Shown here: in pieces, positions 12,601 to 25,500 of the stretch
Position numbering within the stretch: the stretch's first letter is position 1
How the letters are laid out: the number at the start of each line of letters is the position of its first letter
Assembly (NCBI RefSeq): GCF_965638725.1
Contig: NC_134951.1
Span: forward strand, 102,571,811 to 102,635,810
Reading direction: 5' to 3'
Length of the DNA: 64,000 nucleotides
From: Aptenodytes patagonicus
Taxonomy: Eukaryota > Chordata > Aves > Sphenisciformes > Spheniscidae
Made by a program: the position numbers and the translations under genes
The notes under the pieces: generated by a model
The model's input: only the letters and a program-made list of their open reading frames with translations
What the model was told of the DNA's origin: nothing
The model's database searches: none

Positions 12601-15600
12601 AAGTAACATTTCAGTGGGCTCCTTCTCCCCCGCTTCCAAAAATGTTTTTACATACACAGTGCTCATGGAAGTGAAAAGAAGAAAAATGCTGACATTTTGG
12701 AGGGGAAAACAATTAGCAGCTTGTGCAGGGAGATGTAATCATTATCCTCTGCTTGGGCCTCCTGAAGAAGAGGGAGAAACCAAAATGTGAACACTAAAGG
12801 GTTAACCACAGCATTGAGAGCAATTTGTCTATTGTTTCTCTATTAATATCATTCACCAACTTACCACTCATCACCTTTTCCAAGTAGTCTCCCTATAGCA
12901 ACAAATGGCGCCATAGACAAACCAGATGCAATCTCGTCTCTGTTTTCTTTTCATAAGCATTTGCAAATTTGTTAAAAAGAAAAGTAAGAGAAAGTGGGAG
13001 AAAAATGTTTATTTTGTAGAGCATTGAGAACAGGGAACTCTCTTTTTGCTGTAACCCCCTCTGCTATCTGATGGGCCTCCACATTTCTGCGGTATGATTT
13101 GATTTCCTTAAAGGAGTTGTTCTGTGTCATTGAAATGAACCTAGATTCCCTTCACAGCAATCTTGATGATCCTGAGCTTGTATTCTGAATAGTTAAAGCA
13201 TGCTGTCAGAGCCCTAGGTCCAAAATTGGACTCTGTTCCTCCCCACCTTTAGTTTGCAGCTAATTTTCATCTTTCTGTTTAATTCCAAAACACAGTATTA
13301 GTTTTCCTCGATGACATATCTGCACATAATTGCTACATGCATGTTTTTCTGTCTGCAGCATGAATGCATGGACTGTTTTTTCCCCAGCAATATTGCTCAA
13401 AGTCCTTAAATTTAAATCTTTCCTTTACTAGGTAAATCCATTATTTTTCCTTAAAAAGAAACCTGTTGCTTTTCTCCTTTTTTCGTCTCTAAGCTCTTTT
13501 CAGTTGTAGCTGACTTTGAAAGATGGAAAGCATTTATCTCTCTTTACATGGAGAACAACCATATGCTTTATTTGAATGTAGGTTATTTCCATTTCAAAAA
13601 AAACCCAAACAAAAAAACCCAGCCCCAAACCCAAAATCGTGAAAACAAAAAGTCTCTGCAAGAGTAGATAGTTTGTATCACTTTTCTTGCAGTTGAATTT
13701 GAGATGAACGTAAAATGCCAACTGTCCTCATTATAATAGCAGATTTCTAGGTTTTTACAAGCATAAACAATTGTCATATTTATAAGAGTTACTTATTTTC
13801 CTTTGATGCATCTTTTTGATAACATGAAATTTTCAATGAGCTACACAAACTAGGCTCTCAGATTGTGAGTGAGTGCTCGTCAGCAGTCCAGGTAGAACTT
13901 CTGGAGACTGGTCACATGAAGTCATCCTCTTCCATTCAACCACTGAACTGCAGCAAAGACCAGCCAAAATGGATTTAAAACAGTTGTTCTGCAGCAGCAA
14001 TTACTGTAGTTGCTACAAGGAAGTTAGATGATCATAAATGGGAGGAAGATCTGTTCAGCAATTGTGAATCCTTGCTGCTACTCATTTCTCAGTATGGAGC
14101 CTTGAATGAATGGAATTAAGTTGCATTTCTTTTAGAAAATTCAATTGAGGCAATATTTTACATTTGCCACCAAGATGCAGAAAAACTCATTAGTAAAAAG
14201 AAAATCAACGTTAGTTCCTTCCTATCAATTGCACAACAATTATATTCAAGTTTTTCCCATCTCATCTGATGATTCGCATCTATGTATGTGCATATAGGCT
14301 GGTTGGCCTATTTAAATAGTAATGGCAAGATCTGAAAAGTTTATTGCCTGATATGTAAGATTTTTTGAGAACTCCTGTCACTTCTTTGACAGAAGTGGGG
14401 AGCTTTCCCATATGATGTCAGTGGACCAAGACTTTGCCCAGTGTTGCTAGCCCCTAACACTGGAAATCTGCCGAAAAGCCAGTCTGATCTCCTGGCTGAA
14501 GTTGTGTTTGAAGCATCTGTGGCTCTTGGTGTTGAACAGGAGAAAACAAAACTTATGCTCAGATAGATTTTCCTGACTTTTGAAGAGCATCTTGTCTCCT
14601 TATCTGTTGCAGACTATGCTGTAAACACTTCTTTAACTACTTCCAGAGCTCATTCCCACAGGCACAACATTTGGCTATGCCATCTGATTACCACCGAACA
14701 GAGGAAAAGTCTTACAGGGTCACTTTGTTGCCTGCGTTATACTCCATTATCGTCCAGCCAGTGTTTACAGGATGCCACAGTTAACGCTGCCCAGATGCTC
14801 TATCTGTGGGAAACCTAGAAACCAGGCGGCACCAACCGCCAGTGTTTTCTGAATTCGACTGTCTTATCCGAGGTCTAGCTGTTTGTGCGAGCCAGGGTCA
14901 CCCCATGGCCCGGGTGTGCTGTCAGTTAGCCCTGACAGGAGATAGCACTGCTGAAGATGTTGAAGTTCGTGTTGTTTAGGCCACTTACAGCTTTTCAGCA
15001 AACATTTTAGAACAAAGTGATGTGGTTTCCCTGGCGGCTTGTTGACCTAAGAGCATTTTTTAACATAAGACTATGGTAGGAATACTGCCTCTTTTCTAAC
15101 TACAGGAACGTTTTATGCAGTTGCTAGCAAAACACATGGATATTGCAAGAATCGCATGGTTTCCAGAATATAGACTATAAATGGTATTTAGCCTGTGTTT
15201 TCCATTGGTCATTATTTTCGTGTTTGGGTGTACGTTTTTTCCATTTTACTATTTCACACATGTGCTGATGATTACTAAAATCAGTCCTATCAGCTTTTCA
15301 AGGATCAGCTTTCTTAGGATAGTTTGCTCTTAAGGAACACACAATATAACATTTTCTTTTGACAGATTTTAGCGTGCATGTATCACATTTGCATACCCAG
15401 TAATCCTAAGAATTGAAGAAGTAAAACCATTTTCAGCCATGCCAAGGGGGTATTGGAAGTAAAATATACAATAAAACTATGTAGTATCATTATAAATTCA
15501 TGCCAATAATATTTTACTGAAAAGAGTTAGACTTTTTCATAAATAAACACTTCAGAAATGGTCACGTTCCACCAAACGTGCATCTGGAGTGTAAAAAAGA

Positions 15601-17200
15601 GTCAATAATTTGTAGCACCTCTATTCATTTCCTACAAATCATGTAAAAGGCACAGAAATCTCTGGCCTACACAACTTTTAAAATTATATATCTGTTATGT
15701 TTTTTTCAATATGCATTTAAATGTCATCATCCCTTTTTTGAAACTTTTTTTTAAACCGGGTTCTTTGGAGTTGTGTATATCTATTTAAGAAAGGTGGTGG
15801 TTTTTTTTGTTTGTTTTCCAAGGAATTAATATTTTGTTTCCTGTATATTTTGACCTTCTTATACAAGAAACGTTTGTGCAGAACACGCAAACGACCCCAT
15901 TACCTGAGGTCCTACTATGCTTTTAAGCGTGTGAATAGACGTTTCTTCCTTTAAGGGCTGGAGGTAGGGTTCTTTTAACTGCTTCATATCCACATTCCAA
16001 AACCTATTTAAAAACGTGAGTCTAAAGTCCAGCTGACAATGAACTCTATTTTCAGCTAAAACCCCCTCCTCCCCCGCTTCGCCACACACTGTTTCTGCTG
16101 CTGGTCCACTTGTGATAAAGACCAAAACTGTTGTTTGGCTGACATGCAGAAGGAGTCGTTTATCAGAAGGAGGCTATTCTAGGAGGATATGCTCTTTAAA
16201 CAGAACAATGGGGATTTTGAAGATAACCAAATCAGTACTACATAGGTGTTAGATCTGTTTTAAATTGTTTCTGTGTTGGAAAGTAGGAGGGGGCCCGGGT
16301 ATTTGGCTTTGAATCCCTGGCTTGCAAGTGTGAAATGGCTAAATCCAAATTAGCTGCCAACTGTGCTTTGTACTGCAGCTCATGCGTATCTATAGGGCAT
16401 GAGCGCAGCACCTGGGGAGCACAGCGCTGGGGGTGCGGGGAAAGGGGCCTCAGAAAATCCAATTTCATTTTATGATCCAGCTGTACCTTGCGTTTCACCC
16501 TGGGTTTTTTAATCCATCCTTGGTGCTGCCTAGTTCAAACGGCAGTTCCTAAAAACAGATCTACAGTCAGAGTCATCTTTTACTAGTTAGATCAGGTTAT
16601 AGATACGTACCCATTCTGCCGATACAAATGAACTGGTTTCTGGACACGCAGAGAAGTATCAATAGCTGGTAAACCCAAGGAACTTCATGGGAAACTTAGT
16701 TCTGTACAGAAGACCAGCAGATCTATGTGATGCGTTTTTGTTTGCTCGCCCCTTCTGCAGAGGGAGAATCTCACCAAGAATAAAGGTGACCTTCAAAAGC
16801 AAAGGAGAGGAATGTTACGTTTTCTGTCAAGTTCTTAGATGGATGTTTCTCTTCTTTCTGAGCTGTGAAAATCCCTAATTTTCTCTAATGAAAGCTTGTC
16901 TTCAAGTATTTTTCTCAGATATTTGTGTTATTTTGGAATAATACCCTAATACCTGTCATGAGGTCCAACTGAAAATCTCCCTTTCTCACTTACTTGCAGT
17001 GGTCTTTTGTGGTACAGTGATCTCATTTAAAAATCTCTTTCCAAAACTAAAAAAGTGAAGATTCCCTATAAATAAAGAAGTATCAACTTTTTTTTTCCTT
17101 TTTTTTTCCTGGCTAACAGCCAATACTTCTGCCTGTTTTCATATAATGCCTTTATACATGAAAAGGAGCAGAAAACTTTCTTCTTTAGTGCTGATCATAT
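9687..17200. other. Non-coding stretch, no gene recognised
   Basis: There are no recognisable exons. Two segments, about 11160-11450 and 12740-12960, are free of obvious low-complexity sequence and rich in transcription-factor-like words, such as ATTTATGCAT, ATCGATG, CTATTGTTTCT and CAGATG. They are flagged only as possible conserved non-coding elements. A frame of 68 codons at 12045-12251 is open but matches nothing I know. Confidence 0.5.
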
Positions 17201-17282
17201 GCAAGTGATTTATTTAAGGCCACACACTGAATTGCTTGCAAGAGCGGGATGATTCTCTCTGCCAGTCATCTGGTTAAAGCTC
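17201..17282 (-). repeat. Possible MIR-type SINE relic
   Basis: AAGTGATTTATTTAAGGCCACACA, then GCAAGAGCGGGATGATTCT, parallels the MIR segment of the form 'aagtgacttgcccaaggtcacacagc ... ggcagagc.gggatt', which is the reverse strand of that SINE. The copy is diverged and short, and was judged by eye from memory of the family. Confidence 0.4.
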
Positions 17283-19485
17283 AGCCTAAATACGCTTAGA
17301 TATTTGCAGGTGGCTCAGGAGAACATCTGGAGGTGTCCACTTTTCCTGAAATGTCTGTTTTGATTGATTAGGGAAGGGGAGAGGTCTTTTGTATTCAGCT
17401 GGTAGACATCTCCTGGCCCCAAAATTCAGGAATAATCTCCATTTTCAGCTGTAAGTTTTCTACCTTCTTCCTCCTCCAATACAAATGCAAACTTAAATTC
17501 TTTTAAGTGTGGAAAGGGCATGTCAGTGACCCCTGCCTAACGTCACTGACACAGTTTGGCATCCTCACGTGAAGCCTGGATTTATTTTCTTAAAGATTCC
17601 CACTAGGTAGACCCCATGGAAAAACTAACCCTTGACAGGTCTTGCTGTTTTGAGCATCACCTTTTACAGCCAAGTGTGATGATGTAGAGACTAGGAGGGG
17701 CAGTCCTCTTGTTTGTGCTAGAGCCAGCCTTGCTGTTTGTTTTTTATTCTGTTCTGAAGCATTTTCAGAAGCTGTATCACACAACTAGGAAGAAGAAGTG
17801 ACTTCATGGTTATTCAGACAGACTTAGGGATGCACTTTACGCAGCAAGGTAAGTGGTGTAGGCCGATTATTGCAGTAAGTTTTGCTAGAGGCAGCGTTGG
17901 CAAGAGTGACAAATAATGAACCCTTTTCTGTGCTTGCTCGGAGTAATTGCGTCACAAGGGGACACAAGTATATCTCAGTCAACAGTAACAGCCCCATAGT
18001 TTCCTGTGGTGGCAGTCCCGGTGGAACTACGTGCTGTGCTCTGCTGTTGGAAGTTTGCAGACTGCTTCATAGGTACGTTGCCTGGGATTTAATCAAAATA
18101 GATCTTATTGAACCAAAATGGTCCTATGTAACTGAAATACATTCCTAAAGAGGGATGGGGTTTTAATTGTGTCCCAGTACCGATTTAGGGGCCTATTGTT
18201 TGCCCTTATGTTTGAAAATGCTGCCCTTGACTTTATTTTTTATCTTATCCAAGTCAAGAAACCATACTTCCATTTGGCTGTGTGTTTTTTGACTTTGTTC
18301 TAATAATGCTTGACCTACTTACGTAGATTTAACTGACTGGGAATAAGGGTTGTGCCTAGTTATCGCAATAGCTCGTATACATTGTCAGAGGTGACGGAAA
18401 CCAGTTTTTATGACAATGTAAAGGGTAGAAATCCTACTTAAGAGGAAATACAGTCCCATACTTCAAATACCAAACAATTTAGTGGAGGAAGCATTTATAC
18501 CTCGCTGTGCTGCTGGAGTCCGGTGAGCACTTCTCTGTTTTGTGGGTACCCACATGTCGAAGTTTGCCAGCATATGAGCTCAGCGCATTGATTGCTGCTG
18601 CTTGAACTCTGGACTTGCTTTGCTGATGGGTTGTTTGCTTTAACCACAGGGCTGGATGGAGCCTTTGGAGACTATCACAATGTAAATAAATACATGTGTG
18701 TTTGTTTCTAGCCTGTTAAAAAAAAAAAAAGAAAAAAAAGTGTATGTGTCAAAGAAGGGGGAAAAGCTGTTAAGAATTCATTTGCATGCCTTTGAGATGC
18801 AGGAGGTACAGGAAGCAATGGGTTTAGGGGAGGGCTAGCAAAATCATTCCATAGGGGTATAACAATAGGGAAACACAGAGAGCGGTTAGATGCTGTTAGA
18901 TTAGATTAGTGCAGATTGATTTGGCAAGTGGTGTTTATTTTGCTATTAATCATACAGAGGTACTTAAAGCTTGCAGAAAAAGTCTTATTCCGCAAATCAG
19001 CATGAAGAATGGTTAGTTTGGTGGATTGTTTGTTTTTTGGTTTTGGTTTTTTTTTTAATTTTTTGTATCATCCACAGGAAGAGATTACAATTTTTTAAAT
19101 ACTTTTTTTGAGGGTAAAAAGGCTAGACTAGAACTAGGAAATGAAAGGTAAAGTAGTTCAGGCATACTAAATTGCTCTGCTGCCATGATTGTCCCTAGGC
19201 TGGATTTTTGTTCATCTTTTGCATTAGTGATATTTTCTTTGTGCTTTTGCTCTTGTTGTTATAATTTTAAATGTGGCAAAATATGCTGACTCGTACCAAG
19301 TTTTATGTTTCAGCAAAGGAGAGACTGCAAATAGAAAGAACAAATGAATTCACAGTTGGCTAGAGCTAATTTTGTGTAGTTACTAGCTTACATCATGAAT
19401 TTCCCTGCCAGTTAGCTGTTTGAAAGTAAAATAGGAAGCATGGCATGGCCTGGAACTGAGGGAAGGGTTGGAGTTTCAGAGGGAC
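17283..19485. other. Non-coding stretch, no gene recognised
   Basis: No gene or clear regulatory structure is recognised. An interrupted A run lies at 18718-18739 and a short TTAGA-type repetition near 18885-18910. Confidence 0.5.
18718..18739. repeat. Interrupted poly-A run
   Basis: Thirteen A, one G and then eight A are seen directly. No retroposed element with a target-site duplication was recognised upstream of it. Confidence 0.8.
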
Positions 19486-19550
19486 AGTCTCTTCGCACCA
19501 TTGCCAAATCACTTCTCATTTACTCTGCATTTGTAGACATAAAATAGGGC
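19486..19550 (+). repeat. Possible MIR-type SINE relic
   Basis: GCCAAATCACTTCTCATTTAC, followed by GCATTTGTAGACATAAAATAGGG, is laid out like the MIR core 'gcaaatcacttaacctct..cctcagtttcc..atctgtaaaatgggg'. The similarity is weak and could be coincidental. Confidence 0.3.
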
Positions 19551-22500
19551 ACAAGTCTGATGGCTGCAAACAATCCTCCTCAATACTTGTGGTTTCCCTT
19601 CAAAGGTTTTACTTGCTGTAAACTTCTTCTCAGTTTTTGTGAGGGAGAAACCTGGTGTAAGACATGGCCGTGGAGCGTCACAGAGTTCGACGAAACAGCC
19701 TGTGATGAAGCCTCCCCACCTCTCTAATGCACCTACTGCCGCTCGCAGTGCTCCCCAGAAGAGCCTGGCTCAAAACAGCCACCCTGCAAGTAGGTGGTGA
19801 TGCTAATAGCCAGGGGGAACCTTTTCCAGCAGTGTGTTACTGGACTAGACAATCCCTGTTCCACACCCTCGACTTTCTTCCCCTACTTCCCTCTGGTACC
19901 GCTCGTTTATGCTTCTTTTCTCCTGGCTTAACTACTTCCTCCTCTGAAGACTACACAGATGCACAATTCCATCTTGTTTAGAATCTCTCGTAATCCCGCT
20001 GTGAGGCAGGGCTTCTTCCGTTGCTTTGCTCCCTTGTCATGCAACTGAAGCCACCATCAGCCTCATCTAAAGGAGGGAGATGGTTTGTCATCGGAGCTTC
20101 TCCTGACCTCCAGCCTCCTCCTGTCAGGTACCTCTCTTTAACCTGCACCTTTAATGGATAAACAGATAACGGGCTCCTGCATTTCTCAATGAAGGTCTTT
20201 CTTGCTGGAAAGGGACCTGTATGATCTCTGGCAAATACATGTGTTTGCCACTATATTATTTTATTAGCATAGCCTTTTCCCGAGTCCCAGATGCTAGCCT
20301 ATTTATCCACATGGGGTGACTGTTCTGCTTTCTCTCTCTTGATTTCTAAACCAAATTTGAGCTCTCTGTTAAGTGCTACAAAAACTGTGTATAAGACTAG
20401 TACTTTCTGGCTTAAGTTAAACTGTAGGACGGATTTGTATTTTTCAGCATTTCCTTTGACCCACTTTGCTAAATTAGTTTCCAGTTTCCTTGAAAAAGAA
20501 TGTCTTGTCTCCTTTCTGGTTTTGCTATTTCCTTTTGTTGTCTGAAATATTAAATAAAAAAGTTGCAGCAAGCAAAAGCCATGGACAAAAGTGTAAGTGG
20601 AGGAAATTTCATTGGCTGAACAATACAGAAGGTCAGATTTGGCGACCTTAATTTTTAAATGTATTTTCAGACCTTCCTCAATTCTTAACTGAATGCAATT
20701 GTCAAGACTTTGTATTCTTTGCTTGATTGAACTACTTACATTAGGCAAGCTGAAGATAAATCCTTTTCTTTTTCAGTTTTTACTTTCATGATGCTTGTGA
20801 TGATGTCATCGTATTTGCTCTTTGGTCATCCACAGAGTGTTTCATAGTAGACATGTTGCCTGGTAATAAACCAGTGGACTCCCTCGCTCTGTGTTGATTT
20901 TTTGAGAGCAGAGAAAGGCAGCTTTCGCATCTTCATTGTGCACTCTAAGTTATTTTAAAGAAGGAAGAAAGGAAAATGAGATGAATACTCTCCCTGCCCC
21001 TTTGTAGTCATCTCCTAAACACGTGGTACCGCGCTTGGAAACAGTGAGTAATACTTACCTTCACAGCTCTGCCAGCCTGGGCGTTTCAGGTGAGAAATGA
21101 AGTGTTTTGCTGACACAGGGCCCTGCTTACTCCAGTGGGTTTCTTTTTGTGCCTTTTGAGATGCCAGAAAATCTAGTGCATAGGTCACACAAAGGGAAAT
21201 TAATTTGGTGCCATCTCGTTTCAGTTCCCGCTTATCCTTATCATGTGCCTGTGCCCTCCTCTGCGGGCTGGCAGAGGCTCTGTGAAGCAGCCCGTGACAG
21301 GAATAGCAGGGAGAGCTGCTCTGGGCTCGAGCGGGGCTGGCTCCCCTGTCTTTAGGGAGCTGGCTGGCTCCGCACCTGCCCTCGCCACGTGTGCCTCAAG
21401 CCAGTGGTGTCACACTCCCTCTCCTCCTCTCTCATGCTCACAGTGTTTCTGGATCATTTAAATAAGATAGTCCTGAAAACGTAGCGTGGCAGTTTTAGAG
21501 GCTGACTTTGGGCAGGGTTTATGCGTTAGACACCAGATCCTGCTCGTCTCTGTACAGATATACCTGCTCTGAATTTACCTTAGCTGCAGGGAAGCGCTCA
21601 GAGTTACAAACGTGACTGAGAGGAAAAGGGCTTGCCTGTGTTGTTTGGAGGGGCGGCATGAGAGGGGCGCACGAGGTGGTTGTGTCAGGGTTTGATGTCT
21701 TGGGGCTAGCTGGAGCCGTATCAGTGCAAACGGTATGTAGGAAGCTAGGACAAGTGTGGTGAAAGCCACAACAGAAGATCCTCTCATCTCAGCGCAATGC
21801 ACCTATACCAGGACTTTGTGGTATTGCAGCTACGTCAGTGTGGTTCAAGCGTTGTAAAACAAAACCCTTCCAGATATCATAAATCATTCTCCTTTTGAAA
21901 GTTCTTAATTGTTTCAGTCTTCCCTCACTTCCCAGCCTCAAACTCCCTAGCATCACACTCTAGACTAAGCATAATAAATCTTGCCCTCGTTTTTTAATCT
22001 TCTCTTGTTGCACACACTCCCCATGCTATGGAGACTGTGGCACTCCTTTTGTACGATTTTTCTGCTTTCAAGGTATACCTACTGTTTAGCACTCTCCTCA
22101 TTCATACTATTACTCAAAACCCGACATCTTTCTCTGTTTCGTGTGAATTTGACAGTGTGAAATGTGTGCACCAGAAACTTAACTGTAACCACCTGCCGTT
22201 TTCTCTATAGTTACCAGTAAGCAAATCCAATGTAAGTATTTGTATCTCCGCTTTGGATGCCAAAGAGACATTGATAGCCTTTGAGCCAATCATCTGTTGG
22301 TCTGACATGAAAAATAACCTCACTGGAGTAGAAACCTTGTCCTTCTCTCGTCTTTCTACTGTTTGAGAATTCATATTGTAGCTATGATAGTTTGGCTATT
22401 GTGACATTGTTGGAGCCATATGGATACCCAAATTTGTCCTAGTCCTAGGTTTGGAAATAGCTTCATTTCATAGAGTTAGCAGCTATAGCTATTTTTGAAA

Positions 22501-25500
22501 ATGTTTAAAGTCTGCACATACCTGGATAAACTTTAAAGGACCTTTCTTAGCTCTTATTTTAGTAGTGTGTTTCAATGGTTATGCTAGTGACCTTTTTCGT
22601 TACAAGAATTCATGTTAATTCATGGCAAGCCAGAACATTATTCTAAACCTCTTGACTGTTCCGTTTTTTAGGGCTTTGAAATGTAATCAAAGGTGGATTT
22701 ATCTGATACTAAGAGATGAAACAGTTACCAGCCTTAGGTTTCCTCCCTTTTATTTTTCTAGGAGGTTACTGCCAGAGTAAACTGAAATTGGAGGTGGTTT
22801 ATGTTAATGCTGCAGCCTGTAGACTGCACTTGCTCAGGAGTTTATCCAGGAGGATCAGCTGATCCTGCTGCAGGATGGTGACCTCTGGCAGAGACACAGG
22901 ACAGAGACAGCTGCTTCAACTCTCCCAGCTAAACCTGCTTAAGGTGGTGAGTGGGAGTTGTTAATACCATTATTTGTTTAATTGTAGGGCTAATAGATTT
23001 TTTGTGTGCTTTATTACAATAGAATACATGAAATAGAAGGAGAGGAAAAACTGAGTGTGCTACTTGGGAGCTGGTTCCCGATTATTATTCCTTTTTATTA
23101 ACGAGAGCCTAAAATGAAAAGTAACCAGAAGCATACTTGGATTTAAACTTTCCAGTTGTATAAAAAGGCAGCCCACCCTGACATGTCCAGTGCCATGGGG
23201 GTGTACAGTGCTTTTAGGAATATAGGGCAAGGGTGAATTTTTAATTAGCTTAGTCGTCTTATTTTCCTCCAAATACAGACAGGCACTTCTTAGCTTTCTC
23301 AACTTTAGTACTTGAGAATAGGCAGCCAAGTGTGCTCTGGGAACTATTTGCTAGGGAAGTCTGTTAGAAAAATGGGAATCCAGAAGTTATTTCTATTTTA
23401 ATAAAGAGAGGATAAAGTTTTTAATGATGATAGCTTTATGGAAGTGCAACCCTTTCCCTTCCTTCCCCTCCTCCATAATTCCCTTTACAAACAAAACAGA
23501 GATAAACCAAATACTTGCTTCACAAGCTACCGCAGGGATCACATTGACATTGTGTGCTGGATTGTGAAGTGCTGCGTCCTTGCTTCAATATGCCCAAGCC
23601 CTGAAACTCCTAGGGAAAGACACGTGTGCTGTGGGAGCCTACCTCCTATGCTCAGGCCCACTGCGAATCTGCAAGTAACGGTCCTCTCAGGAAAGAAGCT
23701 GAGGGCACTTGGCAGTGAAAGTATCTTGCCCATACTGGAGATGGTGACAGAATTGGCAATGAGGAGGTGACTAGTCATTCTGCAAGGCCTGGTCTGGGGC
23801 CAGTTTTCATTTTCGTCTTGTTCTCTTTCTGTTTTTCTTTCTCTCTCGCTTTTGTTATTTATACCAATGAGCAAATGTTGCTTATTTTTAGCAGCCTTTC
23901 CATTTTGCTCAGGCGCTGATCCTAAGTAATGGAATGCCTGTGGCCCTCCCTAGGGCACCATCCCACCTCTAATAAGAGAAGACAAATGCAAGCTTTGGTG
24001 TAGAGAGTTATTGATTTGCTTCCAGGCAAGTAGGTGTGTGCGATACATGTAAAAGGTGCCCATGCCTACCATATACTAGCACGCCAACATCTTAGCAAAT
24101 GACCTTGCATGATCTGCCTTGGGCTGTTGATGAGAAATTATTTCTTTATGTTGTGTAGCTCCATAAAGCAAGCAGCCTTGCAACTTGCTTATTTTAGAGC
24201 ATATAAAATCAACACTAAAAAACCAAACACACCCAAATGCACATACCCATTTCCACAAACAGAGCAAAAGCAAAGTCCTCCCTCAGGTGCATTCAGTTTG
24301 AGTTCTGGGAGAGCAAAGTAGATGGATCAATTCATGGAAGCAGATGTAAGAGTTACATAGATAGGAGTACGTGATGCAAGTGCCATTTTTTTTCCTTTTC
24401 TCTTCTAGGTCTTGTGTCACTGGATTATTGCAGAGATGCTAAAACAAGGGACGACAGAGTCCTGAGGGAAGCAGTTATGAGAGGACTTCCACTGAGGTGT
24501 GGATGTCCAGGGAGCCCCTACCTCACAGACTAGCAGCTGACCAGCAGCATCTTCCATTGAGTGTCCTAGCGGCTTTATGTCTACTTTCCTACTTTAGGAA
24601 ACAAATGTATGACCTTAGACACTGTCCCTCTTCTAAACCCCTTTAGGCTGGAAATAAAATGTAAGGGAGGGTGTATCCAACCTGAGACAACAAAGTTTAT
24701 CCTTTCCTATCCTTACCCAAATTTTATCCAAAAGAACTTCAGAACCAAGCAGGAGTAGCTACATACTTAAAACTGCAAGGTAGGAGATGCAGACTTTTAT
24801 GTCTTGCCCATCCACGCCAGTCCTGCATCTGCCTGAGGTACGAGGGATTTGCTGGGATAACAAGTGCCCTTGGTCGTTGCTGCCTACTTTCCATCAACAG
24901 AGCTTTGCTCCTAGACACTAACATTTGTATTGCTGTTGGTGAGGTGTTTTCTGGCTTATGCCTATTGCAGTTTCGGCTGGAAGGAAAGCAGGTGAGGAGG
25001 TTGTCCCATACCCTCAGTGTCGCTGGGATCCCACCCAGCCTGCAGGCATAGCTGCACGAATGCTTGGTTCTCTCAGTAGGGTCTGGCTTAGTTTAAACAC
25101 TTTCTATAGGTTTTTGTCTTCCCCATTTTCAGGCCTGACTCATTTTGATAGGGTTAGGGTTACATGCATGCTTATGCTGGCAGAAGAAACCAATTTGCTG
25201 CTGATGGAGGAAGACAGGAGGCTAGGGGGACGTTACTCAGGTGCAGCAAGAACAGCTGATGGCCCAGTGCTTGATTTGCTAATGCCATGCCTACCCAAGT
25301 GTTCTTACTTTTGCCACTGCTAGGGAATTACCATTGATTGCAATTGAAACATACGGAGACAAGAGGAGGAGAAGAAATCTTGTTTAGGAAACAAAGTTAT
25401 GCTGCCTTTGAGAGGGACCCAAATACCTTTTCTATCATAGATTTTTGTAATCCTTCCACCTTTTCCCCTGCTCCAGTTGCTGCCGGTTTTATCCTTACTC

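Noticed and set aside
20299..20748. 149-codon minus-strand frame
   Set aside because: No recognisable motif; length within chance expectation.
25150..25162. Telomere-like AGGGTTAGGGTTA
   Set aside because: Only two units; too short to be an interstitial telomeric repeat rather than chance.
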